A stretch of DNA of 64,000 nucleotides from Mameliella sp. MMSF_3455. GTDB taxonomy: Bacteria; Pseudomonadota; Alphaproteobacteria; Rhodobacterales; Rhodobacteraceae. How positions within the stretch are numbered: the first letter of the stretch is position 1; the number at the start of each line of letters is the position of its first letter. Shown in pieces: positions 36,530 to 46,266 of the stretch. Both the position numbers and the translations under genes were made by a program. The notes below the pieces were generated by a model, which saw only the letters and a program-made list of their open reading frames with translations, made no database searches and was not told where the DNA came from. The DNA lies in NCBI RefSeq assembly GCF_030733205.1, contig NZ_JASHJL010000007.1, positions 124,001 to 188,000 on the forward strand, written 5' to 3'.

Positions 36530-37363
36530 TTGGACTGGCTGACCGAGCACAAGCTCCCCGTAGGTGATGCCGCGGAGGCGGTCTTCGACTGGTTGCAGGA
36601 ACACGGAGGATGGTTTTTCGACGGCATGGCCGTGGCGATGGAGGCGCTGATCGACGCGATCCTGTGGCTTCTGCAGACGCCGCACGAGATGCTGGTCGTG
36701 CTGCTGTTCGCCGCCGCCACCGCCGCGTTGCACCGCAGTTGGCAGGTGCCGCTAATGGTCTTGCTTGGCTTTCTCTTCATTCTCAACCAGGGGTACTGGG
36801 AAGAAACGACCGAAAGCCTGACTCTGGTGCTCTCGGCCTGCGTGGTCTGCATGGGGGTGGGCGTGCCCATCGGCATCTTTGCCGCCCACAATCCCGGCCT
36901 CTATCGGTTCCTCCGTCCGGTTCTCGACCTGATGCAGACGCTGCCCACCTTCGTCTACCTGATCCCGGCCATCGTCTTTTTCGGGATCGGCATGGTGCCG
37001 GGCCTGATCGCAACCGTGATCTTTGTCGTGCCCGCGCCCATACGCCTGACGCATCTCGGCATATCCTCGACACCCAAGTCGCTTTTGGAGGCTGCGGATG
37101 CCTTCGGCGCCACGCCCGGACAGAAGCTGTGGAAGGTCGAGCTGCCAAGCGCGCTGCCGCAGATCATGGCCGGGCTGAACCAGACCATCATGCTGTCGCT
37201 GTCGATGGTTGTGATCGCGGCGCTGGTGGGCGCCGACGGGCTGGGCGTGCCGGTTGTGCGCGCGCTGAACCGGGTCGACACGGGTCTCGGGTTCGAAGCG
37301 GGGCTGATCATCGTCGTCGTCGCCATCATGCTTGATCGTGCGCTGCGGGTGGGTGGCAAATGA
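36530..37363 (+). CDS. choW: Choline ABC transporter permease
   Basis: Integral membrane permease of 277 aa with about six helices and the BPD permease EAA-like loop EAADAFGATPGQKLWKVELP. It pairs with ChoV and ChoX in high-affinity choline uptake. The start is TTG 36530 preceded by AAAGGGAT; no in-frame ATG lies upstream near the site. The stop overlaps choV by 4 bp. It should have its own promoter in the 131-bp gap to the divergent GST gene. Confidence 0.9.
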   Translation: MDWLTEHKLPVGDAAEAVFDWLQEHGGWFFDGMAVAMEALIDAILWLLQTPHEMLVVLLFAAATAALHRSWQVPLMVLLGFLFILNQGYWEETTESLTLVLSACVVCMGVGVPIGIFAAHNPGLYRFLRPVLDLMQTLPTFVYLIPAIVFFGIGMVPGLIATVIFVVPAPIRLTHLGISSTPKSLLEAADAFGATPGQKLWKVELPSALPQIMAGLNQTIMLSLSMVVIAALVGADGLGVPVVRALNRVDTGLGFEAGLIIVVVAIMLDRALRVGGK

Positions 37364-38367
37364 CCGCTGTTTCCTTTGATAACGTCTCAATCATCTTCGG
37401 CGACCACCCCAAGCGGGCCCTGCCTCTGGCCGATGAAGGCAAGGACCGGGCAGAGATCCAGTCCGAAACCGGGCAGGTCCTCGGGGCGCACAACTGCTCG
37501 CTCGACGTGGAGGAAGGCGAAATCGTCGTTCTCATGGGGCTGTCGGGGTCGGGCAAGTCGACGCTGTTGCGCGCGGTCAACGGGTTGAACAAGGTCAGCC
37601 GGGGCGCGGTGCGGGTGACCTGCGGGGACGAGGTGACGGATGTCACCAATTGTTCCAAGAGCGCCCTGCGTCGTGTCCGGCAGGGGCATGTCGCGATGGT
37701 CTTTCAGCAGTTCGGCCTGCTCCCCTGGCGCACGGTGGCCGAAAACGTGGGTTTCGGCCTCGAACTGGCGGGGCAGGGGGCCGCGGATCGCGCCCGGACC
37801 GTCGAGCGCCAGCTGGCGCTTGTGGGCCTGGCGGACTGGGGGGATCGCAAGGTGGGCGAACTGTCGGGCGGGATGCAGCAACGCGTCGGCCTTGCCCGCG
37901 CCTTTGCCACCGATGCGCCGATCCTTCTGATGGACGAGCCGTTTTCCGCCCTGGATCCGCTGATCCGCAGCCGTCTTCAGGACGAACTGCTGGACCTGCA
38001 GAGCGAGCTGAAACGTACCATCCTGTTTGTCAGCCATGACCTCGACGAGGCCTTCAAGATCGGCAATCGCATCGCCATCATGGAAGGTGGCCGCATCGTT
38101 CAGACCGGCACCCCGCGCGAGATTTTCTCGAACCCCGCATCGGATTACGTCGCCGACTTCGTCGCCAACATGAACCCGCTGGGCGTGCTGACCGCGCGCG
38201 ACGTGATGGAAGCCGGCGCCGGGTCCATCGAGGTCGCGGCGGAAACGCCGATCCGCGACCTGATGCCAAGGCTGAAGGACGGTCCGTTGACCGTGACCGA
38301 AGCGGGGGAAGCGCTGGGGCGTGTGACCGCCGACAGCGTGATCGCCCGGCTCTGCTCGGGGACCTAG
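37360..38367 (+). CDS. choV: Choline ABC transporter ATP-binding protein
   Basis: ATPase subunit of 335 aa. Walker A GLSGSGKST, Q-loop FQQFGLLPW, signature LSGGMQQR, Walker B ILLMDEP and switch SHD are complete. The insertion before the Walker A (PLADEGKDRAEIQSETG) is typical of ChoV/OpuAA-like proteins. The C-terminal segment is short and lacks a full tandem CBS domain. The 3' end overlaps the antiparallel enoyl-CoA hydratase gene by 4 bp. Confidence 0.92.
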   Translation: MTAVSFDNVSIIFGDHPKRALPLADEGKDRAEIQSETGQVLGAHNCSLDVEEGEIVVLMGLSGSGKSTLLRAVNGLNKVSRGAVRVTCGDEVTDVTNCSKSALRRVRQGHVAMVFQQFGLLPWRTVAENVGFGLELAGQGAADRARTVERQLALVGLADWGDRKVGELSGGMQQRVGLARAFATDAPILLMDEPFSALDPLIRSRLQDELLDLQSELKRTILFVSHDLDEAFKIGNRIAIMEGGRIVQTGTPREIFSNPASDYVADFVANMNPLGVLTARDVMEAGAGSIEVAAETPIRDLMPRLKDGPLTVTEAGEALGRVTADSVIARLCSGT

Positions 38368-38972
38368 ACGATCAGCCCCTTGATCGCGCGGGCGTGGTCC
38401 GGCCCGGCGTCCACCGTGTCGGCGGTCAGCGCGCGCGCCTCGTCCAGCAGGTCGCCCTCGACCAGCCGGTCGACAAGGCCCCAGGTTTGCGCCTCTTCGA
38501 CGGGGATCTTCTGGCCTGCCATCAGGATCATCTTGGCCCGGGACGGCCCCACCAGTGCCACCAGGCGGCTGGGGTCCGACGGCTGGGGAAGAAAGCCCAG
38601 CTTCATCACCGGGTAAAAGATCTTGGCGCCGGGGACGGAAATCCGCAGATCACAGGCCAGTGCCATGCCCATCGCCCCGCCTGCAACGGTGCCGTTCAAG
38701 GCGCAGATCGTCAGGCCTGGGTGCCGGGCGATTGCCCCCGACAGCCGCTCCCACAGGGGCGAGACCGCCAGCCCGGACTTGGCCGCCTCCAGGTCTGCAC
38801 CGGCAGAAAAGACCTTTCCCGCGCCGGTCAGCACCAGCGCCCGCGCGCCCGTCTGCGCATCCTCGGCGATGTCGCACAGCTCTTCGAGCATCCAGGCGGT
38901 CAGAGAATTGGCCTTTTCCGGCCGGTCGATGGTGGCGATCCACAGCCCGCCGTCGCGATCCAGCCGGATCAT
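38364..38972 (-). CDS. Enoyl-CoA hydratase/isomerase family protein
   Basis: Crotonase-fold protein of 202 aa, shorter than the usual 255-260. The oxyanion-hole segments FSAGADLEAAK and NGTVAGGAMGMALACDLRI are present. The glutamate pair of true hydratases is not obvious (PVMKLGFLPQ segment), so the reaction is uncertain. ATG 38972 overlaps the upstream SDR stop (ATGA), indicating that the two act together. Confidence 0.85.
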   Translation of the reverse strand: MIRLDRDGGLWIATIDRPEKANSLTAWMLEELCDIAEDAQTGARALVLTGAGKVFSAGADLEAAKSGLAVSPLWERLSGAIARHPGLTICALNGTVAGGAMGMALACDLRISVPGAKIFYPVMKLGFLPQPSDPSRLVALVGPSRAKMILMAGQKIPVEEAQTWGLVDRLVEGDLLDEARALTADTVDAGPDHARAIKGLIV

Positions 38973-39724
38973 GCCAGTCCCACGGCCTTGCGAATGCTCT
39001 CGTCCCGCAGGGAAACCTCGTCCCCCAGCCAGCCGTCCGCCGCGTCCGAACACATCCAGACCAGGGTTTTCGCAACCCACTCGGGCGGGATATGGGCCGA
39101 CCAGTCAAGCTGGCTGACCGGGTTGATGCCGCTGGCCTTGATCTCGCGCTGCATCTGCGTGGCCACCGTCCCGGGCGAGAGCGAGATCGCCCGCATCCCC
39201 TGGTCGCGGTATTCCTTGTCCATCATCCGGGTCAGCATCAGCGCGCCGGCCTTGGATGAACAGTAGTGCGACCAGCCTTCGACCGGGCCATGTGCCGCGC
39301 CGGACCCGATGGTCAGCACCGTGCCGCCACCGGCTTCGAGCATGACGGGCAGCGCCGCGCGCATGCCATGGAACACCCCCTTGAGATTGATGTCGATGAC
39401 TTCGCCCCAGGCCTCGGGATCGGCATCGGCCATGCGTGCCACGGGTTCGATCACCCCGGCGTTGTTCACCAGGATGTCCAGCCCCCCATGCGCCTGCAGG
39501 CACTTGGACACCGCCTGTTCGACCTCCCAGTAGCGGGCAATGTCGCAGGGGATCGCCACCGCCTGTTCGCCGATCTCGCCGGCCAGGTCCGCGATTGCCT
39601 CGGCAGTGCGCGCCACCAGCGCCACCCGTGCCCCCGCCGCGGCGAATGCCCGCGCCGCCTCGGCCCCGATCCCGCGGCTTGCGCCCGTGATCAGCACCGT
39701 CTTTCCGTTCAGATCGCTGCTCAT
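38969..39724 (-). CDS. SDR family oxidoreductase
   Basis: Short-chain dehydrogenase of 251 aa. Cofactor motif TGASRGIG near the N-terminus, NNAG, and active-site Ser...YCSSK: the usual Tyr-x-x-x-Lys is read as Tyr-Cys-Ser-Ser-Lys in HYCSSKAGAL. Arg after strand 2 (VARTAE) suggests NADP preference. Operonic with the enoyl-CoA hydratase-like gene, which hints at acyl-CoA or ring-opening metabolism; substrate unknown. Confidence 0.9.
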   Translation of the reverse strand: MSSDLNGKTVLITGASRGIGAEAARAFAAAGARVALVARTAEAIADLAGEIGEQAVAIPCDIARYWEVEQAVSKCLQAHGGLDILVNNAGVIEPVARMADADPEAWGEVIDINLKGVFHGMRAALPVMLEAGGGTVLTIGSGAAHGPVEGWSHYCSSKAGALMLTRMMDKEYRDQGMRAISLSPGTVATQMQREIKASGINPVSQLDWSAHIPPEWVAKTLVWMCSDAADGWLGDEVSLRDESIRKAVGLA

Positions 39725-39878
39725 GCCCGGTCTCCTGCTAAAATAGGTGAATTGCGCCACAAAAAGGCGTCTCGCAACTGTCGTAATCGCTCAATAGTAT
39801 GGAATCCAGTCCCTTGACCGGCCCTCGGAAGGCCTTGACACTGCATACATTCGTTTGCCCCGACAGAGAGGAGAGATT

Positions 39879-41408
39879 ATGAAACGCTACGCAACAGCCT
39901 CGGCGCTGGCCATTGTTGCTATGGCCGGACAGGCTTGGGCCGATGTCACGCCCCAGCAGGTCTGGGACGACTTCGAAGCCTACATGTCCAACTTCGGCTA
40001 CCAGATCACCGCGACCGAGACGATGGAAGGTTCGTCGCTGGTGATCTCGGACATGACGATGGTCGTGACCATCCCCGAAGAGGATGGCCTTGTCCGCGTG
40101 ACCATGCCGCCGATGACCTTTGCCGAAGCCGGCGAAGGCAGCGTCGCGATCACCTACCCCGAGGTGGGCGAGGTCATGGTCTATTTTGTCGAAGACGGTG
40201 ACGAGGTTGTCGGCGAAGTCGCGCTGGAAATGACCCACACCGACCTCGAGATGCTGGTCTCGGGCAACCCTGGTGATCTGACCTACACCTACTCGGGCGA
40301 GCGTGTCGCGCTGGAACTGACCCGTGTCTTCAACCACGAGGACAACGAGGAATACGGCCGCGACATCATCAGCGCAACGATGAGCATGGGGCCGCTGTCG
40401 GGCACCTCGCACATCATGTTGGACGATGTGATGCGCAGCATCGAACAGGATATGACGATGGGCGACTTGGCCATCGACGTCAGTTTCGACGAACCCGATG
40501 GAGACGAGGCCTTTGCGTTCTCGATGAACCTTGCCGGTCTCAGCAGCACGGGCACCACCCGCCTGCCGCTGGATCTGGACGTCGACGACCCGACTTCGAT
40601 GTTCAAGAACGGCGGCATGGTCGACGCGGTGCTCAAGCACAACGGCGGCAAGACCGAGTTCAGCCTCGACGAAGGCGACGGCCCGACCACCGGCATGTTC
40701 AGCTCTTCCGGTGGCCAGTTCGGCGTGGCCGTGTCGGAAACCGACCTGTCCTACAGCCTCTCGGCTTTGGATCAGACCGTTGCAATGGCCGGCCCGGAAC
40801 TGCCGCTGCCGATCAACGCAGCCCTGGGCGAGGCCGGTTTCTCTCTGGTGATGCCGCTTTCTCCGTCCGAAGAGCCCCGCCCGGCGTCGCTGTCGCTGAC
40901 CCTTGGCGAGTTCACGATGGACGACATGCTGTGGAACATCTTTGACCCGGGCCAGGTGCTGCCCCGCGATCCGGCCACCGTTGCCTTCAGCCTGGACGCG
41001 ATGGTCACGCCCTTCGTCAGCCTGCTGGACCCCGAGTCGATGGAAAAGCTGGGCATGACCGGCGGTATGCCGGGTGAGCTGAACTCGCTGACGCTCAACA
41101 CCCTCGTGGTCGATGCGGTGGGCGCGATGGTCAAGGGCTCGGGCGCCTTCACCTTCGACAACACCGACCTGCAGACATTCGGCGGCGTTCCGCGTCCCGA
41201 GGGCAAGCTGGACGTGTCGATCGCGGGTGCGAACGGCCTTGTCGACAGCCTGATCTCGATGGGCTTGCTGCCCGAAGAGGACGCGATGGGCTTCCGCATG
41301 ATGATGTCGATGTTCACCGTGCCCGGCACCGACCCCGACACCGCGACGTCGACCATCGAGGTCAACGCCGAGGGTCACGTTCTGGCCAACGGCCAACGTA
41401 TCCAGTAA
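39879..41408 (+). CDS. DUF2125 family exported protein
   Basis: A 509-aa protein with a signal peptide (MKRYATASALAIVAMAGQAWA) and long beta-rich body, notably acidic and Met-rich. DUF2125 proteins are alphaproteobacterial envelope proteins of unknown function. ATG 39879 follows AGAGGAGAG. It is flanked by its own strong terminator and is probably monocistronic. Confidence 0.85.
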   Translation: MKRYATASALAIVAMAGQAWADVTPQQVWDDFEAYMSNFGYQITATETMEGSSLVISDMTMVVTIPEEDGLVRVTMPPMTFAEAGEGSVAITYPEVGEVMVYFVEDGDEVVGEVALEMTHTDLEMLVSGNPGDLTYTYSGERVALELTRVFNHEDNEEYGRDIISATMSMGPLSGTSHIMLDDVMRSIEQDMTMGDLAIDVSFDEPDGDEAFAFSMNLAGLSSTGTTRLPLDLDVDDPTSMFKNGGMVDAVLKHNGGKTEFSLDEGDGPTTGMFSSSGGQFGVAVSETDLSYSLSALDQTVAMAGPELPLPINAALGEAGFSLVMPLSPSEEPRPASLSLTLGEFTMDDMLWNIFDPGQVLPRDPATVAFSLDAMVTPFVSLLDPESMEKLGMTGGMPGELNSLTLNTLVVDAVGAMVKGSGAFTFDNTDLQTFGGVPRPEGKLDVSIAGANGLVDSLISMGLLPEEDAMGFRMMMSMFTVPGTDPDTATSTIEVNAEGHVLANGQRIQ

Positions 41409-41428
41409 GAGGCCTGTTCGGGGCCAGC

Positions 41429-41457
41429 AAAAGGGCGGGGATATCCCCGCCCTTTTT
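41429..41457 (+). terminator. Rho-independent terminator of the DUF2125 gene
   Basis: Fully symmetrical stem GGGCGGGGATATCCCCGCCC flanked by AAAA and TTTTT, so it can work on both strands: it also faces the convergent SDR gene ending at 41475. Confidence 0.88.
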
Positions 41458-41474
41458 CGTTCCTTTGATGTGGC

Positions 41475-42227
41475 TCAGGCCCGCAAAGCCGGCAGGCCCA
41501 CGCCCGTGGAATCGAACCCACCGTCCACCGACACGATCTGACCACTGACGTAGGACGCTTTCTCCGAGGCCAGAAAGACGATCACCTCGGCCAGCTCGCG
41601 TTCGCTGCCGTAGCGGTTCAGCGGAATCGAGTCGTGGTAGGCTTGGATGATCTCGGGGCTGTGCACGGCGATCGACAGCTTGGTCTTGACCGGCCCCGGT
41701 GCGACACAGTTGACCCGGATGCCGAATTCGCCCAGCTCGGCGGCGTGCTGCTTGGTCAGGTGGACGACCGCCGCCTTCGAGGTGCCATAGGCCACCCGCA
41801 GCGTCGAGGCGCGCAACCCGCTGATCGAGGCGATGTTGACGATGGCCCCATGCGTGTCCTTGAGGTAAGGCGTGACTGCCTGCGAACAGAGGAAGACGCC
41901 GTCCAGGTTGGTTTCCATCACCCGTCGCCACATCGCGAAATCGCAGTCTTCGATGGGGCCGAATTCGGCAACGCCCGCGTTGTTGATCAGCGCGTCGATG
42001 CGGCCGGCCCAGCCATGCGCCTCGCGCACCATCGCGGCCACGTCCTGCGGGTTCGACACGTCCCGTACCAGCGGCAGCACGTTTTCGCGCGTGGCGGTCT
42101 GCTTCAGCAACTCGTCCCCGTCGCGATCCAGCATCGCCACCTGCCAGCCGTTCTCCAGGAACAGGTCCGCCGTGGCCAGGCCGATACCGCGCGCGGCGCC
42201 GGTGACGATTGCGCATTTCTTGTCCAT
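41475..42227 (-). CDS. SDR family oxidoreductase
   Basis: A 250-aa short-chain dehydrogenase. TGAARGIG, NNAGV, catalytic Ser (IASISGL), Tyr-x-x-x-Lys (YGTSK) are intact; Asp after strand 2 (LDRDG) suggests NAD preference. The C-terminus VDGGFDSTG is typical. Genomic context gives no substrate. It lies 73 bp downstream of a UbiH-type gene on the same strand. Confidence 0.9.
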   Translation of the reverse strand: MDKKCAIVTGAARGIGLATADLFLENGWQVAMLDRDGDELLKQTATRENVLPLVRDVSNPQDVAAMVREAHGWAGRIDALINNAGVAEFGPIEDCDFAMWRRVMETNLDGVFLCSQAVTPYLKDTHGAIVNIASISGLRASTLRVAYGTSKAAVVHLTKQHAAELGEFGIRVNCVAPGPVKTKLSIAVHSPEIIQAYHDSIPLNRYGSERELAEVIVFLASEKASYVSGQIVSVDGGFDSTGVGLPALRA

Positions 42228-42300
42228 TGATGTCCTCCCGATCTTCTGCCGGGCACTCTAGGCAGGCCGCAGATCGGGGGGAAGCCCCGTCAGACGCGTG

Positions 42301-43512
42301 TCATGCCCGCATGAGGTCAGGCAGGTCGCCGGTCAACCCGGCCGCCTCGCGGATGAAACCGCGTCGCAAGTTGGGGGCGGCATTGATCGCCGCCATGCCG
42401 ATGTCGCGCGCGGCCCGCAGAAGCGGGTTGTCATTTGAAAACAACCGGTTGAACAGGTCGGTGGAGGCGGCGAGCGTCGCCGTGTCGAACCGCCGCCACT
42501 GCGTGTAGCGGTCCAGCACGCCCGGCGCCGCGATGTCCTCTCCGCGCCGCGCTGCATGTGTGATCACATGTGCCAGCACGGCGACGTCGCGCAGTCCCGC
42601 GTTCAGCCCCTGGCCCGCGATCGGATGCATCCGGTGCGCTGCATCCCCCACCAGCGCCACCCGGTCCGCCACGAAGGCCCGGGCCAGCGACAGGGTCAGC
42701 GGATAGGTGAATCGCGCGCCGGCCAGGGAGATCTCGCCCAGGAAGTCGCCGAAGCGCGGGCGCAGCACTTCAAGGTACTCTGCGTCCGGCAAGGCGTTGA
42801 TGGCCTTGGCCCGCGCGTCGGTTTCGCTCCAGACGATGCTGGAACGGTTGCCGGTCAGCGGCAGGATGGCCAGCGGTCCGGCGGGCAGGAACAATTGATG
42901 CGCCACGCCGTGATGCGGTTCCTCATGCGCGATGGCGCAGACGAGCGCTGTCTGACCATAGGTCCAGCCCATCCGCCGGATGCCTGCCCGGCGCGCGACA
43001 CCGCTTTTCTGCCCGTCCGCGCCCACGATCAGCCGCCCGCGCAGCACGGTCCCATCCGCCAGAGTGACCGCCGCGCCCTCGGGCGTGACCTCCTGCGCGG
43101 TGACAAGGCTTTCGGCGCGATGCTCGATCAGGTCCGATGCCGACAGCGCGACCAACAGGGCGCGGCGCAGGTAGCGGTCCTCGACCATGTAGCCCATCGG
43201 GCCGTCCTCGATCTCGGCACTGTCGAAATGCAGGCCCAGGAAGACGCCTGCATCGCCCACGCGTCCGTCCGAAACCTTGATCTTGTTCATCGGCTGGGCG
43301 TGATCGGCCAGCGCTCCCCAGATCCCCAGCCGGTCCAGCATCCGCTGCGACGACCTTGCCAGCGCGTAGGAACGGCCATCGAAATCCTCCGCCGCCCTCG
43401 TGTCGAGGGGCAGCGCATCCACCACGCAACTGCTCAACCCGGCCTGCGCCGCGGCCAAGGCAAGGGCGGGGCCGTTCAGTCCGCCGCCGACGATGATCAG
43501 GTCATGTTCCAT
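42301..43512 (-). CDS. FAD-dependent UbiH/UbiF/VisC-type hydroxylase
   Basis: Class A flavoprotein monooxygenase of 403 aa: N-terminal Rossmann GGGLNGPALALAAA, middle DG motif (IVGADGQKSGVARRAG), and C-terminal GDAAHRMHPIAGQGLNAGLRD, the pattern of ubiquinone-ring hydroxylases. Which ring position it modifies (C5, C6 or C1, or a broad UbiL-like enzyme) cannot be read. Start 43512 (MEHDLIIVGGG). It is divergent from the amidase gene. Confidence 0.9.
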   Translation of the reverse strand: MEHDLIIVGGGLNGPALALAAAQAGLSSCVVDALPLDTRAAEDFDGRSYALARSSQRMLDRLGIWGALADHAQPMNKIKVSDGRVGDAGVFLGLHFDSAEIEDGPMGYMVEDRYLRRALLVALSASDLIEHRAESLVTAQEVTPEGAAVTLADGTVLRGRLIVGADGQKSGVARRAGIRRMGWTYGQTALVCAIAHEEPHHGVAHQLFLPAGPLAILPLTGNRSSIVWSETDARAKAINALPDAEYLEVLRPRFGDFLGEISLAGARFTYPLTLSLARAFVADRVALVGDAAHRMHPIAGQGLNAGLRDVAVLAHVITHAARRGEDIAAPGVLDRYTQWRRFDTATLAASTDLFNRLFSNDNPLLRAARDIGMAAINAAPNLRRGFIREAAGLTGDLPDLMRA

Positions 43513-43596
43513 GAGCCGCAATATGAACTTGCGCGCGGGATTGTCCATGCGCCCGCCTGCCGCTACCGTCGCCGCGCGAGGACAGGAAAGACAAGC

Positions 43597-44925
43597 ATGA
43601 CGAATTGGACAGAGATGAATGCCGCGGACCTGGGACGAGGGATCGGCAGGAAAGAAATCGACCCGGTCGCGTTGACCGAGCATTTCCTGAATGAAATCAA
43701 CGCTCACCCCCTGCGTGACCGGATCTATGCCCGGCTGACCCCCGACCGCGCCCTCGCCGAGGCTGCCGCGGCGAAATCCCGGGCCGAGCGTGGATTGCGG
43801 ATGCATCCTCTGGACGGTGTGCCGATCAGCTGGAAAGACCTCTTCGATACCGCAGGCACGGTGACCGAGGCTGGCTCTGCTCTGTTGGCTGGCCGCATCC
43901 CCGCCCGCGATGCCGAGGTGCTGCGGACGGCGACGCAGAACGGGCTTGTATGCCTGGGCAAGACCCACCTGTCCGAACTGGCCTTTTCCGGTCTTGGTCT
44001 GAACCCGGTGACGGCCACCGCGCCCTGCGTGAACGATCCCGAAGCGGTGGCGGGCGGGTCGTCCTCCGGAGCCGCGGCCTCGGTCGCCTTCGGGCTGGCG
44101 CCAGCAGGCGTCGGCTCTGACACGGGCGGGTCCGTGCGACTGCCGGCCTGCTGGAATGACCTCGTGGGCCTCAAGACCACCTCCGGCAGGCTCAGCCTGG
44201 ACGGCGCGGTCCCGTTGATCGCCAGTTTCGACACGGTTGGGCCGCTGTGCCGCACGGTCGAAGATGCGGCGCTGATGCTCTCGGCGCTTGAAGGCGCGCC
44301 CGCGCCCGACCTGCGCGGGACCAGCCTGAAGGGACGCAGGTTCGCCGCGCTGCAGACCGTGGTCATGGACGACCTGGACCCAGCCCCGGCGCAGGCATAC
44401 GCCGCTGCGCTGGACAAGCTGCGCGCCGCAGGGGCCACCATCGAGGAACTGGACTTCCCCGAGATCATCACGCCACACGAACAGTCTGCCATGCTCTACA
44501 CCTCGGAGGCTTGGGCGACCTGGCGCGACGAGATCATGGCCCAGCCAGATGTCATGTTCGCGCCCATCCGCGAGCGATTCGAGGCCGGCGCCGCGCATTC
44601 CGCTGCCGATTTCGTTGCCGGCTGGAAAACCGTGCACGCCATGCGCGCCCGCTGGGCCGAGGTGACGGCGGGCTATGACGCTGTCCTGTGCCCGACCGCG
44701 CCGAACCTGCCGGAAAAGGTCGAAACCCTGATGGAACTGGGCGAGACCTATGTGCAGGCCAACCTGCGCACCCTGCGCAACACGCGGATCGGCAACCTGA
44801 TCGGTGGCGCCATTGTCACCCTGCCGACCGGCATACCGTCCTGCGGCATCTCGTTGATGGGCACGCCGATGGGCGAACATCACCTGTTGCGGATCGCTGC
44901 CGCCGCCGAGGCCGCCATCGGCTGA
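43597..44925 (+). CDS. Amidase (amidase signature family)
   Basis: Ser-cisSer-Lys hydrolase of 442 aa. Predicted triad Lys80 (ISWKDLFD), cis-Ser155 (GGSSSGAAA) and Ser179 (DTGGSVRLPA). GatA is excluded as the likely identity by divergent C-terminus and absence of gatC/gatB neighbours. Substrate is unknown; such enzymes hydrolyse small amides. ATG 43597 is 85 bp from the divergent UbiH-type start. Confidence 0.9.
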   Translation: MTNWTEMNAADLGRGIGRKEIDPVALTEHFLNEINAHPLRDRIYARLTPDRALAEAAAAKSRAERGLRMHPLDGVPISWKDLFDTAGTVTEAGSALLAGRIPARDAEVLRTATQNGLVCLGKTHLSELAFSGLGLNPVTATAPCVNDPEAVAGGSSSGAAASVAFGLAPAGVGSDTGGSVRLPACWNDLVGLKTTSGRLSLDGAVPLIASFDTVGPLCRTVEDAALMLSALEGAPAPDLRGTSLKGRRFAALQTVVMDDLDPAPAQAYAAALDKLRAAGATIEELDFPEIITPHEQSAMLYTSEAWATWRDEIMAQPDVMFAPIRERFEAGAAHSAADFVAGWKTVHAMRARWAEVTAGYDAVLCPTAPNLPEKVETLMELGETYVQANLRTLRNTRIGNLIGGAIVTLPTGIPSCGISLMGTPMGEHHLLRIAAAAEAAIG

Positions 44926-45065
44926 GATTTCCGCGCCACTGCGTCTTTGGCGCCACAGCGCCCCCCTGCAGGTCCTTGATTCTGGACAGAACCCCTCGTT
45001 TTTCCGTATCCTGCGGACAAACGCGGGGCACGCGAATGATCCCGCTACTTATTGAGGCAGTCACG

Positions 45066-46244
45066 ATGTTCCCCGAGCGGTTTTCGAACCTACCGGCCTA
45101 TGCGTTCCCGCGCCTGCGCGCGCTTCTGGATCATCATGATCCGGGCGGTTCTGTGCTGCACATGTCCATCGGAGAGCCGAAACACCCGTTTCCGGCATGG
45201 ATTTCCGAGATCATCGCGCGCCATGCCGCCGATTTCGGCCGCTACCCGCCGAACGAAGGCACCGCAGAGCTGCGCGGCGCCATCGCGGGCTGGCTGAACC
45301 GGCGTTACGGCGTCAGCCTCGATCCGGCGACGCAGGTCATGAACCTGAACGGCACGCGCGAGGGGCTGTACAATATCGGCATGGCGCTTTGCCCCGAGCA
45401 GAAGCGGGGCCAGCGCCCGGCGGTGCTGATGCCCAACCCGTTCTACCAAGTCTACATGATCTCGGCGATTTCGGTCGGGGCCGATCCTGTCTTTGCGCCC
45501 GCCACCGCCGAGACCGGGCACCTGCCGGACTTTGCCGGCCTGCCGGCCGAGGTTCTGGACCGCACCGCGCTGTGCTACATCTGCTCGCCCGCCAACCCGC
45601 AGGGGGTCATGGCGGACGAGGCCTATTGGCGCGAATTGATCGGCCTTGCGGAAAAGCACGACTTCCAGATCGTGGCCGATGAATGTTACGCCGAGCTGTA
45701 CCGCGACACGCCGCCCGCCGGCGCGCTGGAGGTGGCCGCGGCGATGGGCGCACATCCCGAACGGGTGCTGTCGCTGCATTCGCTGTCCAAACGCTCGAAC
45801 CTGCCGGGCCTGCGCTCCGGTTTCGTGGCGGGCGGGCCCGAAAGCATCGCGCGCCTGCGCCAGCTGCGGGCCTATTCCGGCGCCCCGGTGCCGTTGCCTC
45901 TGCAACATGTGTCAGAGGCGCTCTGGACGGACGAGGAACATGTGCGCGAGAACCGTGCGCTGTGGGCGCAGAAATACGCCCTGGCGGACGAGATCCTGGG
46001 CAATGTCCCGGGCTACATGTCCCCGCGGGCGGGCATGTTCGTCTGGTTGCCGGTCGAGGACGGCGAGGCGGCGACGTTCAAGCTGTGGACGGAAACCGGC
46101 GTCCGGGTCCTGCCCGGCGCCTACCTGTCGCGCGACACGGCGGATGGAAACCCGGGACAGGGGTACATCCGCGCGGCGCTTGTCGCGCCTCAGGACGAGA
46201 CAAGGGATGGGCTGACCCGGATCCGGGACTGCCTGTTCACATAA
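45066..46244 (+). CDS. Class I/II PLP aminotransferase, DapC-like
   Basis: Fold-type I aminotransferase of 392 aa. The PLP lysine is Lys242 within HSLSKRSNLPGLRSG, a segment characteristic of succinyldiaminopimelate aminotransferases (DapC) of lysine and murein precursor synthesis. ATG 45066 has GAGG 8 bp upstream; an earlier ATG at 45036 is poorer. It is followed 22 bp later by ftsK. The dap role is likely but not certain; an aspartate-type aminotransferase is the alternative. Confidence 0.87.
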   Translation: MFPERFSNLPAYAFPRLRALLDHHDPGGSVLHMSIGEPKHPFPAWISEIIARHAADFGRYPPNEGTAELRGAIAGWLNRRYGVSLDPATQVMNLNGTREGLYNIGMALCPEQKRGQRPAVLMPNPFYQVYMISAISVGADPVFAPATAETGHLPDFAGLPAEVLDRTALCYICSPANPQGVMADEAYWRELIGLAEKHDFQIVADECYAELYRDTPPAGALEVAAAMGAHPERVLSLHSLSKRSNLPGLRSGFVAGGPESIARLRQLRAYSGAPVPLPLQHVSEALWTDEEHVRENRALWAQKYALADEILGNVPGYMSPRAGMFVWLPVEDGEAATFKLWTETGVRVLPGAYLSRDTADGNPGQGYIRAALVAPQDETRDGLTRIRDCLFT

Positions 46245-46266
46245 TTAAAAAAAAGACGAGGCGAAG

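Noticed and set aside
44688-45065. Upstream extension of the DapC-like aminotransferase frame
   Set aside because: It overlaps the amidase C-terminus in another frame and has no homology; the ATG at 45066 has a good ribosome-binding site.
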